A stretch of DNA of 64,000 nt from Odiellus spinosus (taxonomy: Eukaryota; Arthropoda; Arachnida; Opiliones; Phalangiidae). How positions within the stretch are numbered: the stretch's first letter is position 1; every line of letters begins with the position of its first letter. Shown here piece after piece: positions 12,504 to 27,100 of the stretch. The stretch lies in contig OY987228.1 of NCBI GenBank assembly GCA_963920705.1, positions 15,793,187 through 15,857,186 of the forward strand, in the 5' to 3' direction. The position numbers were made by a program, and so were the translations under genes. The notes under the pieces are model-generated. The model was not told the origin of the DNA. It did no database searches and was given only the letters and a program-made list of their open reading frames with translations.

Positions 12504-14649
12504 TATACTTACCATCTAATTTTGAAAAATAAAATCGATATAAAATCACTTATTTTCCTCTTCACTTTCCCTTTAAAATCTCCCGGGGTCAGTACTAACG
12601 AACTTTTCTCTTATTCTTATTCGATCACCGGCCGTTATCGTTATGAAATATCGACATTTAAAATAATAATAATAAAAAAAAAACTATCGGAGAAGTTTTG
12701 AGGAAGAATTTCTTTTTGGCGAACTTTTTCCATCTGGTTTTCGAGTCCGGAAGAATTTTAAAATTTCTAGTATTGTTTTATCGACTGAAAGTTTTCATTC
12801 CAAAATTATCAAGCGAGAAAAATCCGCTGCCCGTTTTCCAAATCGATCCCGAAATCGGGTTATCGATCGACCTTCTTTAGTTTATCCCATCTTTATTCTT
12901 CATCGCGTAAAAAACTTGGCAAAACCTTATTTATCACTTTCCATTTAGTTTCTTATTAGGCTTCTAACTTGTTGAAAATCCAAAGTGGGATAAACCATAT
13001 TTGTAATCAGTGTGAAATTTCAATACGTGCATACCAAAGATCCTATATATTTCAAAGGTTTATGAATTGATAGAGATAGAAAACAGCCTAACTTTGCGAG
13101 CGTTGAAATCTTTAACTGTATTGACAACGAAGCTCCTTGGCTCGCTCTTTGTCTGTTCGTCTAGCCACCGTATATATTTATCGATCCGAGTGTGTATCTT
13201 CTTCTTAAAAATTATTGATCGATGAAGGAGTTATATCGATCGAGTTTTGCGCGCATTTTTAAATTATCGATAAGAATAAGATTATCTTGAATATCGACTC
13301 GAAATTAGTTGATTTACGGCCAGTGTAAAAAGACTAAAAAGCAAAATATGTAATTCTACTGAATTATTCAGTCTTATCTTTTTTTATTTATTTATTTTTC
13401 ATATCGAATTTTTCATTCTCCAACATTTAAAATAACACGCACGACAATACCGGTATACAAACTTATTTTCAGACCATAATATTTGCCTTTATTCGAAAAT
13501 TACTCAAAAGCGTTAGATTATTTGTGGTACTACTCCGTAGTTAGAATCATTTGAATCGATTTCTTTGTATACAAATTAAGAGCCTCATACGTAACTGGTA
13601 GCAAGCCTAACATTGTTAGAACAAGTTAATTGAGTCCCAAGAAAAAACAAAAGCCCGGTTTTGTAGATACAGCAGTAATATTAATAAAAAATTGACTTCC
13701 TCCGGGCAAAATTAAGGTTTGAAGTCCGCGTTTTACCCAACTTATTTAAATCGTCCACCATTTTGGGGATGCCAGCCAATCAGATTTTACTCGCTAAGCC
13801 TAATGAATCTCCGAATCGTTTCTGAACCTATTTTTCTTCAAAAAGTTGCTCTTTAAATAAATTCTAAAATATTTTAGGACAGTTTTCCAAATTTTATCAT
13901 TCCAATGATATATGGAAAGTTGCGACCGCCTTTGTTGATATTCGCAAATTATGATCGATCGAGTATCGGTAGCGCCGGAGATGAGTCTCGGAGCTTTAAA
14001 AGTGTATGAAGTGACGCGTTTAGTTATTCGTCGAGTCCGGAGTTTTCGCTAATTACTTTATAAACTACGGACGATAAAACGCGTTTTATCCATCGATCGT
14101 TTATTATAATCAGTGGGAACTGAACTGTACATTACTATACCCCCTTTCGTCCTCTTCTCGCCAACTTATCGCCGGAATAATTATTCCGAAACTTGGAAGC
14201 ACCTTTATTATTCCTCCCCTTTCACCTCTTTCACATTCTAAAAGAGTCAACATCCGAGCGTGGGAGTTAAAGGAAAAGTCTTAGATGAAATAAGATCGTG
14301 TTAAACTAAAGACAATTTGAACCAAAACCGGCCAGAAAACCCTGGAAAGCTGGAAATATTTAATTATATTTTAGATCTCAGTTTGAAGTACTATTTCAAA
14401 ACAGACGATAAAGTCCAATTTTTTAAACCATTTCTATAATATTTTATGGGGAATTGGGGATGTTTAAAAATAAAAGACATATTTTAAATATAATTAACAT
14501 AATATTATAATTTTATAAATTATCATTGTTAAGTTGAAATTGAAATTACGTTATTTAAGGAGCAAACGACTCGGTATTTATAGAAAAACTTTATTTGCGA
14601 GATGTTTGGGCCTTGGCCCTTGTCGGTTGTAATTCTGTAAATATCAAGC

Positions 14650-14785
14650 AAAACATATTTCTTGAGCAACATACAAAACCTATATTTCTTGGACAACTTG
14701 CAAAACATTTATATATCTTGGGCAACTTGCAAAGTATTTATATCTCTTGAGCAACTTGCAAAACATATCTCTTGGACAACCAACG
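14650..14785 (+). repeat. Degenerate minisatellite, about five units of 25-29 bp
   Basis: Units beginning CTTGAGCAAC, CTTGGACAAC or CTTGGGCAAC start at 14661, 14688, 14717, 14746 and 14771, each followed by TGCAAA and an ATAT-rich tail. The unit resembles the 31-bp unit of the large minisatellite at 60711-61290 (CTTGGGCCAC, then ACAAGACTTG, then ATATCT). Confidence 0.75.
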
Positions 14786-17735
14786 GGAAACAAACCTATC
14801 GAAGAACGAATAGAAAAGGCTTCAAGATTTTAAAGATGACGAATCTTAGTGCAAACTCAAAACGTTTTATCATCGTGATATCCCGTTTTGTATATTTTTA
14901 CACGCGTAACTTGGTTATTTGTTAAGCAATTTGTACTTCAATATTTGCCATTGTACTTAGACTACTCCTTTAAAATATAAAGTGCCTAACAACTAGCCGG
15001 GGGTCTTCTTACCAATAATAGGTCAGGAATATCTAAAAGCGAGTTCGATACTTCCGTTCGCGAGCTGTTTTCCAGCCTCCTTATTACTTTCTAAGCCGCG
15101 CTGCCCCCGCACGGACCCCTTCGAATTGAAGCTCACGATATAATGTTCGACCGTCCGAGGAGGCGCGCGGAGCGATTATCATTTTTGAAACGCTCTGTTA
15201 GATCGGATATTTACGGAGGCCCATCATAACCCCGCTTACCCTCTTCCTTTCTCCCCTCAAATCTTTGTTTCCCATCAGTAAGGGCACCCGACCGTGACTC
15301 TGGTATGGTATGGTATCGTACAACGGGCGAATGTATATGCAAATTTTTATCCACCAAAACTCCTATTCCCGTACATTCCCTCTCACTCTCTTTCTCTCTC
15401 GCTTCGCCTTTAATACCGCGCATTGACTGTTTGGCCTTTGCTGGGTCAGTTGTCTTTACGCGGCGATTAAATCACGGATTTCTGGGCGTAATGAAACCTT
15501 GATCGTCGCTTCCCTCTTGGGAGTCGCGTGAAACTTTGCGCGAGTAACGTACGAGATAGGGACAGTGTGGGAGTCTAACCCCCTCCTATTTTTTATGGAC
15601 CCTTCTTTTGTATTATTACGTGCTGGTATCTATAGTATAAGGGTCTTCGCAATCTCCCCCGTTCCTTCATTCTTACGGTATTAGGAACCTTACGGTGTCA
15701 AATGTTACGGAGAACAATGACATTATAGTGAAGGAATCACGGCATAAAGGACTGAAATTGAGTCACAATTCATGATATATATAAAGGCTATACAAATATT
15801 TCCGTTTTACTCCCATACTCTGGAGATTATGATGGATTTAACTGGGATTTAGCGAGATTCACTTCCTGACGTCATAGAGAGGTTCCTGGTTCACGTATAT
15901 GGTAACAAGTTACACTATATAGCATTGATTATAAGTTAGGAACCACTGAACCAGATTATTGTAGAGTATCAAAAAGTATCACCCTCCTCAAGAGGACTTT
16001 GTATATTGTAAAAGCATACCTTTTCCGCGCTCTCTCAACCAATAGATATTGATACAATACACTATTCTTCGGAGCATTACTAGTCTGTAAACGCAACATG
16101 TTGAACTCAACACTTTTTACAATGGGATTGTGACTCGAATTATTGTAATTTATAAACAATGGAAAACATTTTTTCAAAATTGAGACATTTTGATTATACC
16201 ATAATTTTTTACTATCTTATGAAAATTACCAAATCAAAGCTCAATTAAATCCTTTTTCGTGAGCTAAAACTTCCTGTTCTACAATCAAATTAAAAAAAAT
16301 TCGAACGAGATCAGTGATTTTTAGCTACGCCTCGCTGCTTCCAATAATCGGCTAATTCAAACGTCATTACATCACACCCCGCGTGCTTCGCGAAATTGAA
16401 GTAAAAAAAAAATGGAAACAGTGGTTCTCGGAGAAAGCTGAAAAGCGAAACAAAGCAATAAATGGGAATAATTGAAGCGAAACTTTTTTATCTTCGAGAC
16501 AGACGGACAAGAATATCGATGATATAAGAAAAGGTCAGATAACTAAGCCTTGTCATGTGAAAAGCCCCGATATGGGGGAAAGCTGAGGAGGAGGGTCGTT
16601 TTTCCTCGTCGATATGAGGGGTTATAAGGGCACACATCGCTCTTAGAAGTCTTAATCCTTTAATTAGGGGTTCTTCGGTCTCGTCGAGGGTGGGTCCCAA
16701 TCCTTTTTAACAAAAGGAAAGATCTCGAATCATAATCCGGTCTAGTGTATAGGGTTGGGCGCGTACCGTCCTAGTCGAACCCCGGGCTTGGATCGAAAGA
16801 GAAAGTCCAAATACAATGGAAAAGAGAAAACCCAATGAAACAATGGGGAATGAACGAGTAGAGGTATGGGAGGTGGAGAATGCCCGAGAGATCTAGATCT
16901 TCATTGTTTCCTCAAATCATTGGAAAACGGAAGTATTGTCTAGCTCATTTTTAGGAACAGCCCAGAAATGATAAATAGAGAAACTAATTAAATCTTCCAA
17001 GAGTCTTGTTTATTTTTCTTTTTGTTATTTCGTATTCTAAAATCTGTCCAATTAATAGAGACAAAATGAGTGAAAACAGGAAAATTATACAAATAATGAC
17101 ATATGACCCTTACGAGTATATTTTTCTCCCTGCCTTTCAGTCTATTATTTCTAAACCAGTTGACAGATTGAAAGTACTTTAGTCTTAAAGTTTTGGTGTA
17201 GAAATTTTAAAATCCCGGGTTATTTGTTCTTCATTTGGTTTCTGGAAATATCTATTAAAAATTATTTTCAAATTATTACAATACGCGAACAATACTGGTG
17301 AATATTCTCTGGAGAAATGACTATGTGCTAGAAAATTATAGTAAACAAGAAATCTGGCAAGAGATTATGCTAATACAACGCATATATCAGTGCAGAGCCC
17401 TTTCCTGCTCGAGTTACAACCCTATTTCCATTCAACGCGATAATTCTAACAGTTAAGTGTTTCTACCTGTTCGGTAGGTGTTTCATGCGGCTAAAGCTGC
17501 GTACCCGCTCTCCAGAAATTATTTCTTGCTTACTAGTAATTTCTAACTATATTTTATGAGAGTTAATAAAATGCGGAAAAAATCTAACGAATTGCTATAC
17601 ATTAAGCCTAATCTAGGAAAAAAACTACTCTTCCGTTTAAAGTACTTTTTTAAAAACTATCCCGAAAGAAAACAAATCAGATGGTTTTGAAGATAAGAGT
17701 TTAAAGTAAAGTTTAGGGCAATTTATGGACCAAAA

Positions 17736-17757
17736 CTCCCATTGTCTACAATGGGAG
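17736..17757. repeat. Tight hairpin, 10-bp stem
   Basis: CTCCCATTGT and ACAATGGGAG are perfect inverted repeats separated by two bases. This could extrude as a cruciform. There is no gene context. Confidence 0.6.
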
Positions 17758-19536
17758 CTCTAAATCAACAGTTATACGGTATGACGACCAGTAATTATAA
17801 TTAAGCGACAATTCGTGCAATTTTCGAAAATATACCGCCGGTCGTTATCAGGTTGGCGAATCTATATACGTAGCGATTAAACCTTCTTGTTTTTCTTTTG
17901 TCACATCGCGTCAACGGTGACCGCTATGGGATATATAGACTTTCTATAGTTTTCACTCGCTTCTAGCTTTTATATACTCTCGTTTAATATAACTAGCGCG
18001 TTGTTCCTTTAATTGAGTTCCCCCTCTATTTGGAACCGATTCGCGCGACGATGTCGCTCGCTTTTACCGAACGAATCTACGCTGGAGCTCGCTTCGAATC
18101 TAAGCAGTGAGACAGATAAGGAACGAAAACGAGAACTCTGATGAGCCCGAGCGTTTTAAATAAATCCCTGGATGGCGACGAAATTTTAAGGGAAGCCATC
18201 GCGACAACCCACTTTCCTCCCCTCGTCACCACGCGAGCGACCCTTTTGCTTTTATCCCCGAAACTCGAGATTAAAGCGGTGGTTTTCCAAAACAAACCGC
18301 TCGAGCTCGCGGCCCCGTATCTTTGATAAGGGACTGTCCCGTCTAACTTAATTGAAACAGTGAAATTAACTCTTGGAAAGGTGAAATTAATGGGAAGCCA
18401 GAGCTAACCGGATATTCCCACTCTTCCACTTTTGCTTCAAATTAGTCTAACGGATTGTAGCTCGGATCTGGCAACCCTTTCTCTAATGATTACTAGCGCG
18501 TACTGAAAACCGTATACTTTGATTCAACAGCAATTTTCGAACTAACGAAAGCTAAGGCGGATTTATACACGGTGTTATCCTTCGCAAGGGGGTAAAAATA
18601 GTTTTGCAAACTGGCTATTCTTTAACGCGAGTGTACCACCCCAAGATTCTGGCCCTTTCCCCGCACTATATAAAGTTGTGTAGGCCCTGCTGGTTTGTGT
18701 ATGTTAATGTTCCTTAACTACGTTTGTCACAACGACGCTCAGAATGGTTGCGCTGTCCAGCTCCAGAAGGTCTTTCATTAAGAGCGCGAACAATGTCTCT
18801 TCGAGAATTGACGCTGTACCACCATTCTTATCGTCTAATTAGGAGAAAGGTTTCAGTCTAAGACCATTATAGGCGAATGTTGTTATTTAGGCGCGGGGAT
18901 AGACGAAAAATGGTCAGCACTTACTACAGCTTGACAGTGTATTTCCCCAAAACGTTTAAATGAGAATATGGTTTATGATACGTGGCAGATTCGAATCCTG
19001 AACTATATTAACTAACACGCCTCAGAAATAGTCGTTTTATACAAACTGCCCTTGAACAATAGTACCGTTATTGGGACAATGAAGTCCAGCTTGCTTTAAT
19101 CGAGACGTCATCAAGTTGGGTCCTTTTAATTACTGGTATTGTTACTATTGTTATACTTTATCTAAAATTATAAATAGTATGTAGACCTATATATAGAGAG
19201 ATGCGAATTTGCGCCGTTTGGTTTATTCATTTGATGTTTTATGTATTTGACATATCTCGCTGGTTGTCACCGTTATAGGACTGTTAGTGACACATATAGG
19301 GCGTTGTTATTTATATTTTGGGACGATTTCTGACAGTCGCAACTCGGAGCCTCCTATTTCGTAAAAAAATATTAATTTGGCGTGAATCCTAAATATTCGT
19401 GACATTGAGTTGGAAAGACCAAAACAATGACGACATGGTCAAACTTTCTTTTTACTTAAAACCGTAATTAAACATAATAAGTTTGCATATATTCGGCAAC
19501 ATTAATTTTACTATAAATTAACAAGGCTTATCGACT

Positions 19537-19581
19537 ATAGATGGCGCTTTACTTTCTCTCTAGTTATTTAGCGCCATCTAT
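19537..19581. repeat. Hairpin with GATGGCGC stem
   Basis: ATAGATGGCGCT (19537-19548) and AGCGCCATCTAT (19570-19581) form a perfect 12-bp stem around a 21-bp loop that is partly CT-rich. It may be a miniature foldback remnant. Confidence 0.65.
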
Positions 19582-21080
19582 CGCTTATGAGCGAAAACGA
19601 TGCGTTATATTTTAGTGGAACAGGCCTATACGAAGGATTTCCTCGTGATTTCTATACGCAATAAGTTTAACTATGGACTGTGACGTCACATTTCGTCAAT
19701 ACTCGGTCTAGGGGTTGATCACTCCTCGTCGTTGTTGTGTCCAAATAAGATATATTCTCGCAACTCCTCAATTTAAATTTTAATAATAGCTTTAAATGAA
19801 AGTGAAAGAAAACCCCGGTGGCTTGTGCGGTCAATGGAGTTCATTTTCATTCGTGAGTTTTAATAATACATTGGATAAAAAGAAAAATCCGCGGCTAAAA
19901 ACCCGAAACTCCCCGTAAAAGTCAATTTTTTGACCTCCTCGTCAAAGAGAACTAAGCTGCGTGACCAGACGTCAGGTTTCAACTTTTTTTTCGGGTGTGT
20001 GTATGTGTGTGTCCAAGTATAATAGAACCCTGGGCTACGCCGTGATGTCATCACGCGACTCTATAGTCTACTTTGATATGCCAGTTTTTATCTTCACCTA
20101 AAAAAATCTTTAAAGAATAGCGTATTGATAACTGAATAGTATAGATGTAGTAATATTGCTTTGAAAGGGAACCAAATTCGATTAAAAATAAATTTAGGAT
20201 ATATATTTTTTTAAGATTGCATTAAAATGATATAGTTTATTTCACCTCGAATTAGCATCGTGCACGAAGCTAGGCTTTCGTTAACTCTAATGCAACAAAT
20301 ATAGAGAGAACGGGTTGCCTATCTTTGCGCGAATTGCAAATTCAATGCGTCGATAGATGTTGTTCTGCTCAATGTCGAATGATCAGTTGAGTAGAACACT
20401 ACCATAGAACCCTAGTATGTCCAGGATTTCGCTGTTAATTCGATAAACAATAGATGGAAGAAATTGGCTTTTGGATTAATAATTTTGTTTTGTATACCAA
20501 AGTCGCGTGTGTTTTCGGGCTGGTAGTGCCTGGCACAGAGAAAAAGTATCAAAAGGGTTAGGATAACGTCACCTTAATATCGAGGTAAGGGTCTAACCAC
20601 TGTAACCACGTAGGTGATGACGTTAACAATGTCCTTGTGCCTCTTCTACTATGATACCAACCCAAGTAAACGTACCGTACTTCGGTGCTAACTGAAGAAC
20701 CGGTTTTTATGGTTGACACCCATCTTGTTTTTTGTCTGTATGCTTAAGGGTCCTGTAGAAGCCGGTCAGCTTTCATTGTGACCCCGTTGTGGAGTTTTTT
20801 TTTGTTTTTTTTAAAGAACTTTGTCACGCTATGCGTAGATCCTGTCACTTAAAAAAAAAGTGAAGCGTGGCGTGCATGGTGCATTAAAGTTTCAACGAGA
20901 AAAACGCTCTCCTAGACTTATAATATTGAATAGTGGGTTATGCAAACGATAATTAACGTAATTACACCAAGGAGACTAATAAAGCGCTTTATGGACATTG
21001 ACAGAAGCAATTTATTTCAACTTTAGTTTACCGGTACATTTGTATTCAATTGCAAAATAAACCACCGTTTTTTATTTTTT

Positions 21081-21134
21081 ACGTTTATTCGTCAAAAACT
21101 AATAATTTTTTTATTTTTATCTTTTTAGGTAAGT
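21081..21134 (+). promoter_or_regulatory. Candidate recursive-splicing (ratchet point) site
   Basis: A branch-point-like ACTAAT is followed by an almost pure T/A-with-pyrimidine tract ending CTTTTTAG, joined directly to GTAAGTA. The acceptor ends at 21128 and the donor starts at 21129. This juxtaposed acceptor-donor (a zero-length exon) is the hallmark of ratchet points used to remove very long introns in insects. It lies in a region with no recognisable exons, consistent with a long plus-strand intron. The 8-mer AGGTAAGT alone could arise by chance. The branch point and pyrimidine tract make this instance stronger. Confidence 0.4.
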
Positions 21135-24100
21135 ACTCTTTCATTTGAATAAAATTGTTCAAGAATCTCGCAATTTCGGCTGCACAGCCCGGAGATATGG
21201 TTTATATATAGCTTGTGTTTTACTTATAACGTTGAAGTGGTAAGTCTTTTCATTTTATTAATAGTGTATTATCATTTCGAGAAACAAATAGTTTTAGTGT
21301 GAGAGGTAATTTGAATTTTAACTATTTGAATTATATTTATATATTGATACCAAAAGGAAATAAGTGAATTATTAATCTAAGCAAATATATTTGTTTAATG
21401 AATCTCAGAAAAGGCGTGAAAATCAAACCATTTATTGAATTGCTTTGCGCAGCGATATGAACTTTGACCTTTGAAACTGAGTGCGTACGCGTTGCTCTAT
21501 TTTATATCCTTTGGTTGATATTGATAGTTGAGAAAAATTAATTGGAGGAAAAGTTATTAATTTCCTATCAGAAATTCATAAATAAATAAAGACGCGATAT
21601 TTTCCTTGCTTTAGTGAGTGGGCGTCATAATCCACGACTTTCTTCTATGAGATTGGAGTGGGAAAGAGTAGGTGGGTCGTATTTTCCTCAGGCAAAACCG
21701 GGTCGTAATCAGGGCAACCAAGTATGATTTTTTTGGCACTAAATATTTGATTGAGTTTGAGGGCTAGAGTTATTCCTTGGGCTAAAAGTCGGAATACAAC
21801 AAAAATAGTATTCCTTAAATATTAATGATTTAAGGTTGTGTATGTCAGAGCTAAGGTCGCTCTTTATCAGCTATCTGCCTATCGGTATAGCATTCGATGT
21901 AATTGTTTAATAAACCTTTACTCCTTTTATCGTAACCGTGTTTATTTTACCGTGTATACATTTCGCGTGATCATCATCTATTAACAACTGAATTATTCTT
22001 ATCTCGGTAGCTTTTCGATGCAGGTGTACTTTGCCCCTATATTTGACCCGCGCTCTGACATACACGAAAGTGCCTAGACTGTTGAAGAAACTTAAACTCA
22101 TTTTGGGCCCAAATGTGGGTGCATCCATTAGTATTGAAATGGAAGATGAACTAGGTCTTGACTAAATATGATGGTGATCTTTAAGGTGGCACGAGCCTAT
22201 CAGAGAAAACCAAAAAACTTTATTTTGTTAAAAATCAGCAAAGCGGTTTTTTTCGTTTATTTTCTCTCGCGTGCTGACTGGTACTCTGGTCACAACACCC
22301 AGTTGACCACCACTGTACGTAAATGTGGCGTTTCCACGCTTTTAAGCCATAATTTATCTTCTTCCGTGAAGTGGTTTTCTCCCAACCATAAAAAAAAACT
22401 TGTTTTAACTACTGGCATTAAATTTTTAGAAATTTAATGTTTATTCACCCAACAGATGGCGAAATTCTGAAAATTTACTATTCTTCCTTTTGTTTTATGT
22501 CCAAAACTTTTCCAGTTTGTCTTCTTTCCGTGTTTAACGAAATTATAGTTAGTGGACAATAAAATTGACACAACCCCTCGCTTTTCTCCTAACGTATAAT
22601 TTTGCAAGTAAAATTGACGTTGTTGGTTGAAAATAACTGTAAAGTTACCGACATTTGCGTGTCACATGAAATTGGCAGCACGTACGAAGCTAAGCTCTAG
22701 GGTGGGTTGAGTTAAAACTCTTTTATTTAAATAAGTCGATTAAATGTTCGAAAACATTATTCGAGTTGGGAAAATTATTATTAATATACATTTCTTTAAA
22801 ATAATTAATTAGGCCCAATTAATAAATCAAAGCTAGAAACACTCATTTAGTCTTGAATTGGGTTTAATTCCGATTATCGTTAAGTTAGCTTGAAAAAAAA
22901 TCATTAAATTGAACACAAATTGATTTAAGTTAATCAAATAAATAATAATATAAGCGAACTCTCTTATTCGGGGTGAAATTATTTAGCCTATATGGTCAAT
23001 GACTATTTGTAGAAAACCATTGGAACGAATTATATTGATTTAAAAGGTACTGTTACTCGTTTGATCGAAGTTTAATTGTTCAGTCCTGTTTGGTTAGGTT
23101 AGTATTCAACCAATTGTTGTCCAGGTGCGATAGTAAATTGAAGGTAACTTTTAATAAAATGAGAACCACATGGAATATACATTTTTTACCATTAAAAGTC
23201 TTTATTACGTAGTTTTTTGTCAAAGGTAGAATTAAATTAGTCGAGCGAATGGTAATGTCTATCGTATGGGGTTCGGATGATTACGAATCGACCCAATGGT
23301 ACAGTACCTTATAGACGAAGTGGTGCCAGCCAGCCACAGTACCCATTTGGTTTTCCATTTTTATATCAATAGTTCTAGAAACACTTAAGTTCTCACGGGA
23401 ATTGAACGTCTAATCATGTACGCTTATAGTTTGAATTTCGTGACGATACTCCATAAATTATCATTAAATATTTAATGTAGTTTTTATGATTCATTTTGTG
23501 TTAAAGAGGAAATTATTATTATACATTTATAGCGGGACAAAGGGTAAATATAAATATTAGGCGTTAAAGTCTGATTTTTGGCTATTTGCTTCTCGCTCCG
23601 TTAAATCTTAATAATTTTAAATGCAAATGGTTTTGAGAACGGTTACTGAAATAGCCGCGTGAGGCTATTACGTTTTTTTTTTTTTTTCGTTGAACACAAA
23701 ATCGTTATTAAGCACCCCCGTATCGTAAGAATAACTATTTCGCTGGATAATGGTTGGTTGGGAGCCAAGGCTTAACTACTATACGAGGCTAGCTACTTTG
23801 AATTGATCGAGACCCCCCCTGGCTTTTTTCACCCCCATTCGTGTTCGCGAAATCATATTTCTCCGCTTCATTTGCATAAGCATTTTACTAAATTCGATAC
23901 TTGGCGCGAGCGAGCTCACGAAATTTCCCAGCTTTTTATAGACTTATTTAGTTTTACCCGCAGTTTTAATTGGTTAGTGAAGATATTACAATTCGATATG
24001 ATACGTTCTTTATGATGTTTATTATGATTTTAACATGGGTAACATAATTTATCATAACTATGCCAATAAGGACCTCTCCCACATGAAAGTTTTTTCTAAA

Positions 24101-27100
24101 AGATTGTTCTACACGGTCCATAAAAACAATCGTACCAACAAAATTTTTTCTTTGGAAAGATTCTGTCAAAGAATTTTCGGAATTTTCCACGTTACCATCT
24201 AAGGCCAACGTCCTTAAAGTTTTTTCGATGATAACCAATAAAAAATGATAATAAACTCATAACAAAACGAAAAAAAGGGGTAATATCAAAAGAATATAGA
24301 AATTCTATGAATTAAAAATGAAAGAAAAGGTTAGTTAGACATTTCTACGCCATTAAAATGCCTGTATGGAGTCAAATTCAGCTTTTGGAGGGGGGGGGGG
24401 GAGTTTGAAAGGCTCCTATAGTCTTAATTGTCCCTTTAATCATGTCATCTGTGATTTTTAATTCCAAGAGAGTGAATCACTAACGAAACTATCCACCTTG
24501 TTTTTTTTAGTATTAAAGCCTGGTCGTCACCTATAGCTGCATTATTTTATAGGGATCAATTAAAGGGGCGCCTCCGTCGCCCTTGGTGTGTGTATATACC
24601 TTCTACGTATATATATATCTAAAGCAGACTGAAATCAATGCCCAAATTGATATTGCAGGGCACGTATTAAAAGAATAGGCGGTACGACGCCAGCGACCCC
24701 TTTTTTTTTACCCCATATAACAGTTCAGGGTATAAAAAACCTTACCCTCGTGCGAAACTATGTGGGGGGAGAGTAAAATTTTAACGCTTACTTAATGGAT
24801 TAGACCGTGTAATGAATTATTAATGTCATTCTACGGTTTAATGATCGATATACGGGTGTTATGCTCGCGAGAAGAGAGAAAATATGAAACCGGCATGTAA
24901 ATGTGTCAAAAATAACTGTCAGAAAACTGAAATGTACCGCTATGCGAAGTTGCTAGACCAAAGACTCGAGCAAATATATGAAGGTATTGAATTTTGTTTG
25001 AGTCACTTAAGTGCACTGAAAACAATTTCCAGAGAAACAGAAATATTCATAAATCATGAATAGGTGTTACTAATGGAATTTTGATTATTAGAAACTTGTT
25101 ACATTGGGAAACCCAATTTTATTTGGCGGAGGGGGTAGGATAGGTAGGTACTTGAGAATAGACGTGAGTAACTTTGTACCAAGTACTTAACAAATTCAAG
25201 AGCGTCTTGTAACTCGCGAACATCCACCCTTAGGGAATAGAATATTGTCAATTAAACGACAAAGGGTCACAGTTTTAAGTCATGGGCTCCGAGAATTGTA
25301 TCTATAAGGGAAGTGGAACTTAGTGGTGGACACCCTAATTGCCCATAGCCCATCATATCTTAAATACGCGTACGGCTGTAACCAAATACTTTTGACACTG
25401 AAATCGCAAAGTGTGCTGGGTAAAAGGTTCTCGTACATCATCAACTCGCCATCATGACGAAAAGTGAATATGAAGCTTTTGTTTAGATTTCATAGTTGTA
25501 AATTGGGGAAACTGTGTCCCAGGCTACGAATTTATATAGGATTATTTATAACGCCCACAAATTCTGGGAGAATAGGTCTATTTCATTGTTCTCTTTTAAG
25601 AATCTTATCTTGCTGAAGAGCTCAAGAGTTATTGATCGCGGTACTAGTCATTTCGCACCATCATGGATAATGCCTTGGCGAACCAAATTTCCATCAAGTT
25701 AGGGCCTACTCTAACTTCAAACCGGTATTAGAGGAAGTCAAATCATGGTCGAAAGTATATATACGTATACCGCGTCCCTCCGATATTAATTTCGGCTATT
25801 TTAACCCACTAAAGAGGCCGTGAAAGACCATCAGAATCTCCAATAACTCGCGAAGGGCTTCATCAACCAGGCGGGACGGGCAACCTGATAAAGTCTCAGA
25901 CCCCCCTATCAATATTTTTATCCAAAGAATAAAGCCGCCACGTCCGGTAAATATTGGTTAAGCTTCCGTGTCCCCCGCCCTTTTCGCGAATAATACCCCG
26001 TACCCTTATGTAGCCCGGAAGTTCGGCCAAATGAATGTTTTATCACGTTTCGCCGTCTCGAAAAGGCCCCGGACCTCGATGGGGCTTCTCGATATTTTGT
26101 AGGCGACTTCTCGTCTGCTCATTATTGGCGTTTTTTTTCTTTTCCTAAAATGACTATAGTGTCCGCGATGCTTGGCCTTTTGATGGCGTGTTCGATCGCG
26201 CGGTTCACTCAAACTTTCTCTCTTCCTCTCGTCTACGAACGTCTTTATGTGGAGACTCTTCCGTTTCCCGAAAGACGGCGCTTTAGTCCCTCTACTCTAA
26301 GCATACCCTCCAGAAATAGACGACCGCCTTTAATAAGCAATCTCCAAATCTCGAATATTCAATCGATTATTTCTCCTCGTTTTTATCTTTTTCCTTATTT
26401 TTTTTTCTCGCGCTTCGCTGGGCCCTACATGGTCTTTATATGGGCGCTCGATAGCTATTCTTTCGTTACTCAATATCAGGGACTGTTCCTAAACTAAGAA
26501 CTGCGTACGTAATTAGTTGAAATAATTCTAAAGGCCAGCTGTATAGAAGCGTATCTGATCGAAGGCTGACCAAACTTCCTAGATTTCCTTTATTTTCCAA
26601 GTTGTTCGATACCTTCCTATTAATTACTTTTTTTTACTTATTTTTCCTGAATTTTCCATTTTGGTTTCACTATGTATTCACCACAACAGACTAGGAATTT
26701 TCCAACCGATGCAACGCCAAAACTAGTTCCCTCAGGCCCCAGAGTTTTATCTCTTTCCTTTAAAACGTCTAATTATTGGGGTATGGTTAAAAACATTGTT
26801 TATAATATTTTTTCCTATATTATCCTATAATTTTAATTGTTATTTCTTCATTTTCCTCTCAATTTCCTTTTTTTCCTTTAAAAGAATCGATGTATTTCCC
26901 TCGTCGCCCTGATATCCTTTTGAATGTCTTTTTCCGTCGCGTCGTCTGCTGCTACTGTATCGTGTCCTTGCGGATGTAGACGTATAATACGTCATTCTTT
27001 TCCAATCACGTGATAACGTAAAAATAGCTTCCAATTTATCCCTTTTCCTTTTGCACCTATAAATAATCCGTAAATGTGGGCTTAGCACGATCGATTCCGA

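Noticed and set aside
18980..19000. GATTCGAATCC resembling a tRNA B box
   Set aside because: No A box, cloverleaf arms or acceptor stem can be found at the right distances.
23966..24238. 90-codon minus-strand frame
   Set aside because: No domain, no neighbouring exons and an AT-rich Ile/Asn/Val-heavy composition typical of chance frames.
24884..25063. 59-codon plus-strand frame with a CxC...C start
   Set aside because: Its length is within chance expectation for the window and no family or splice context supports it.
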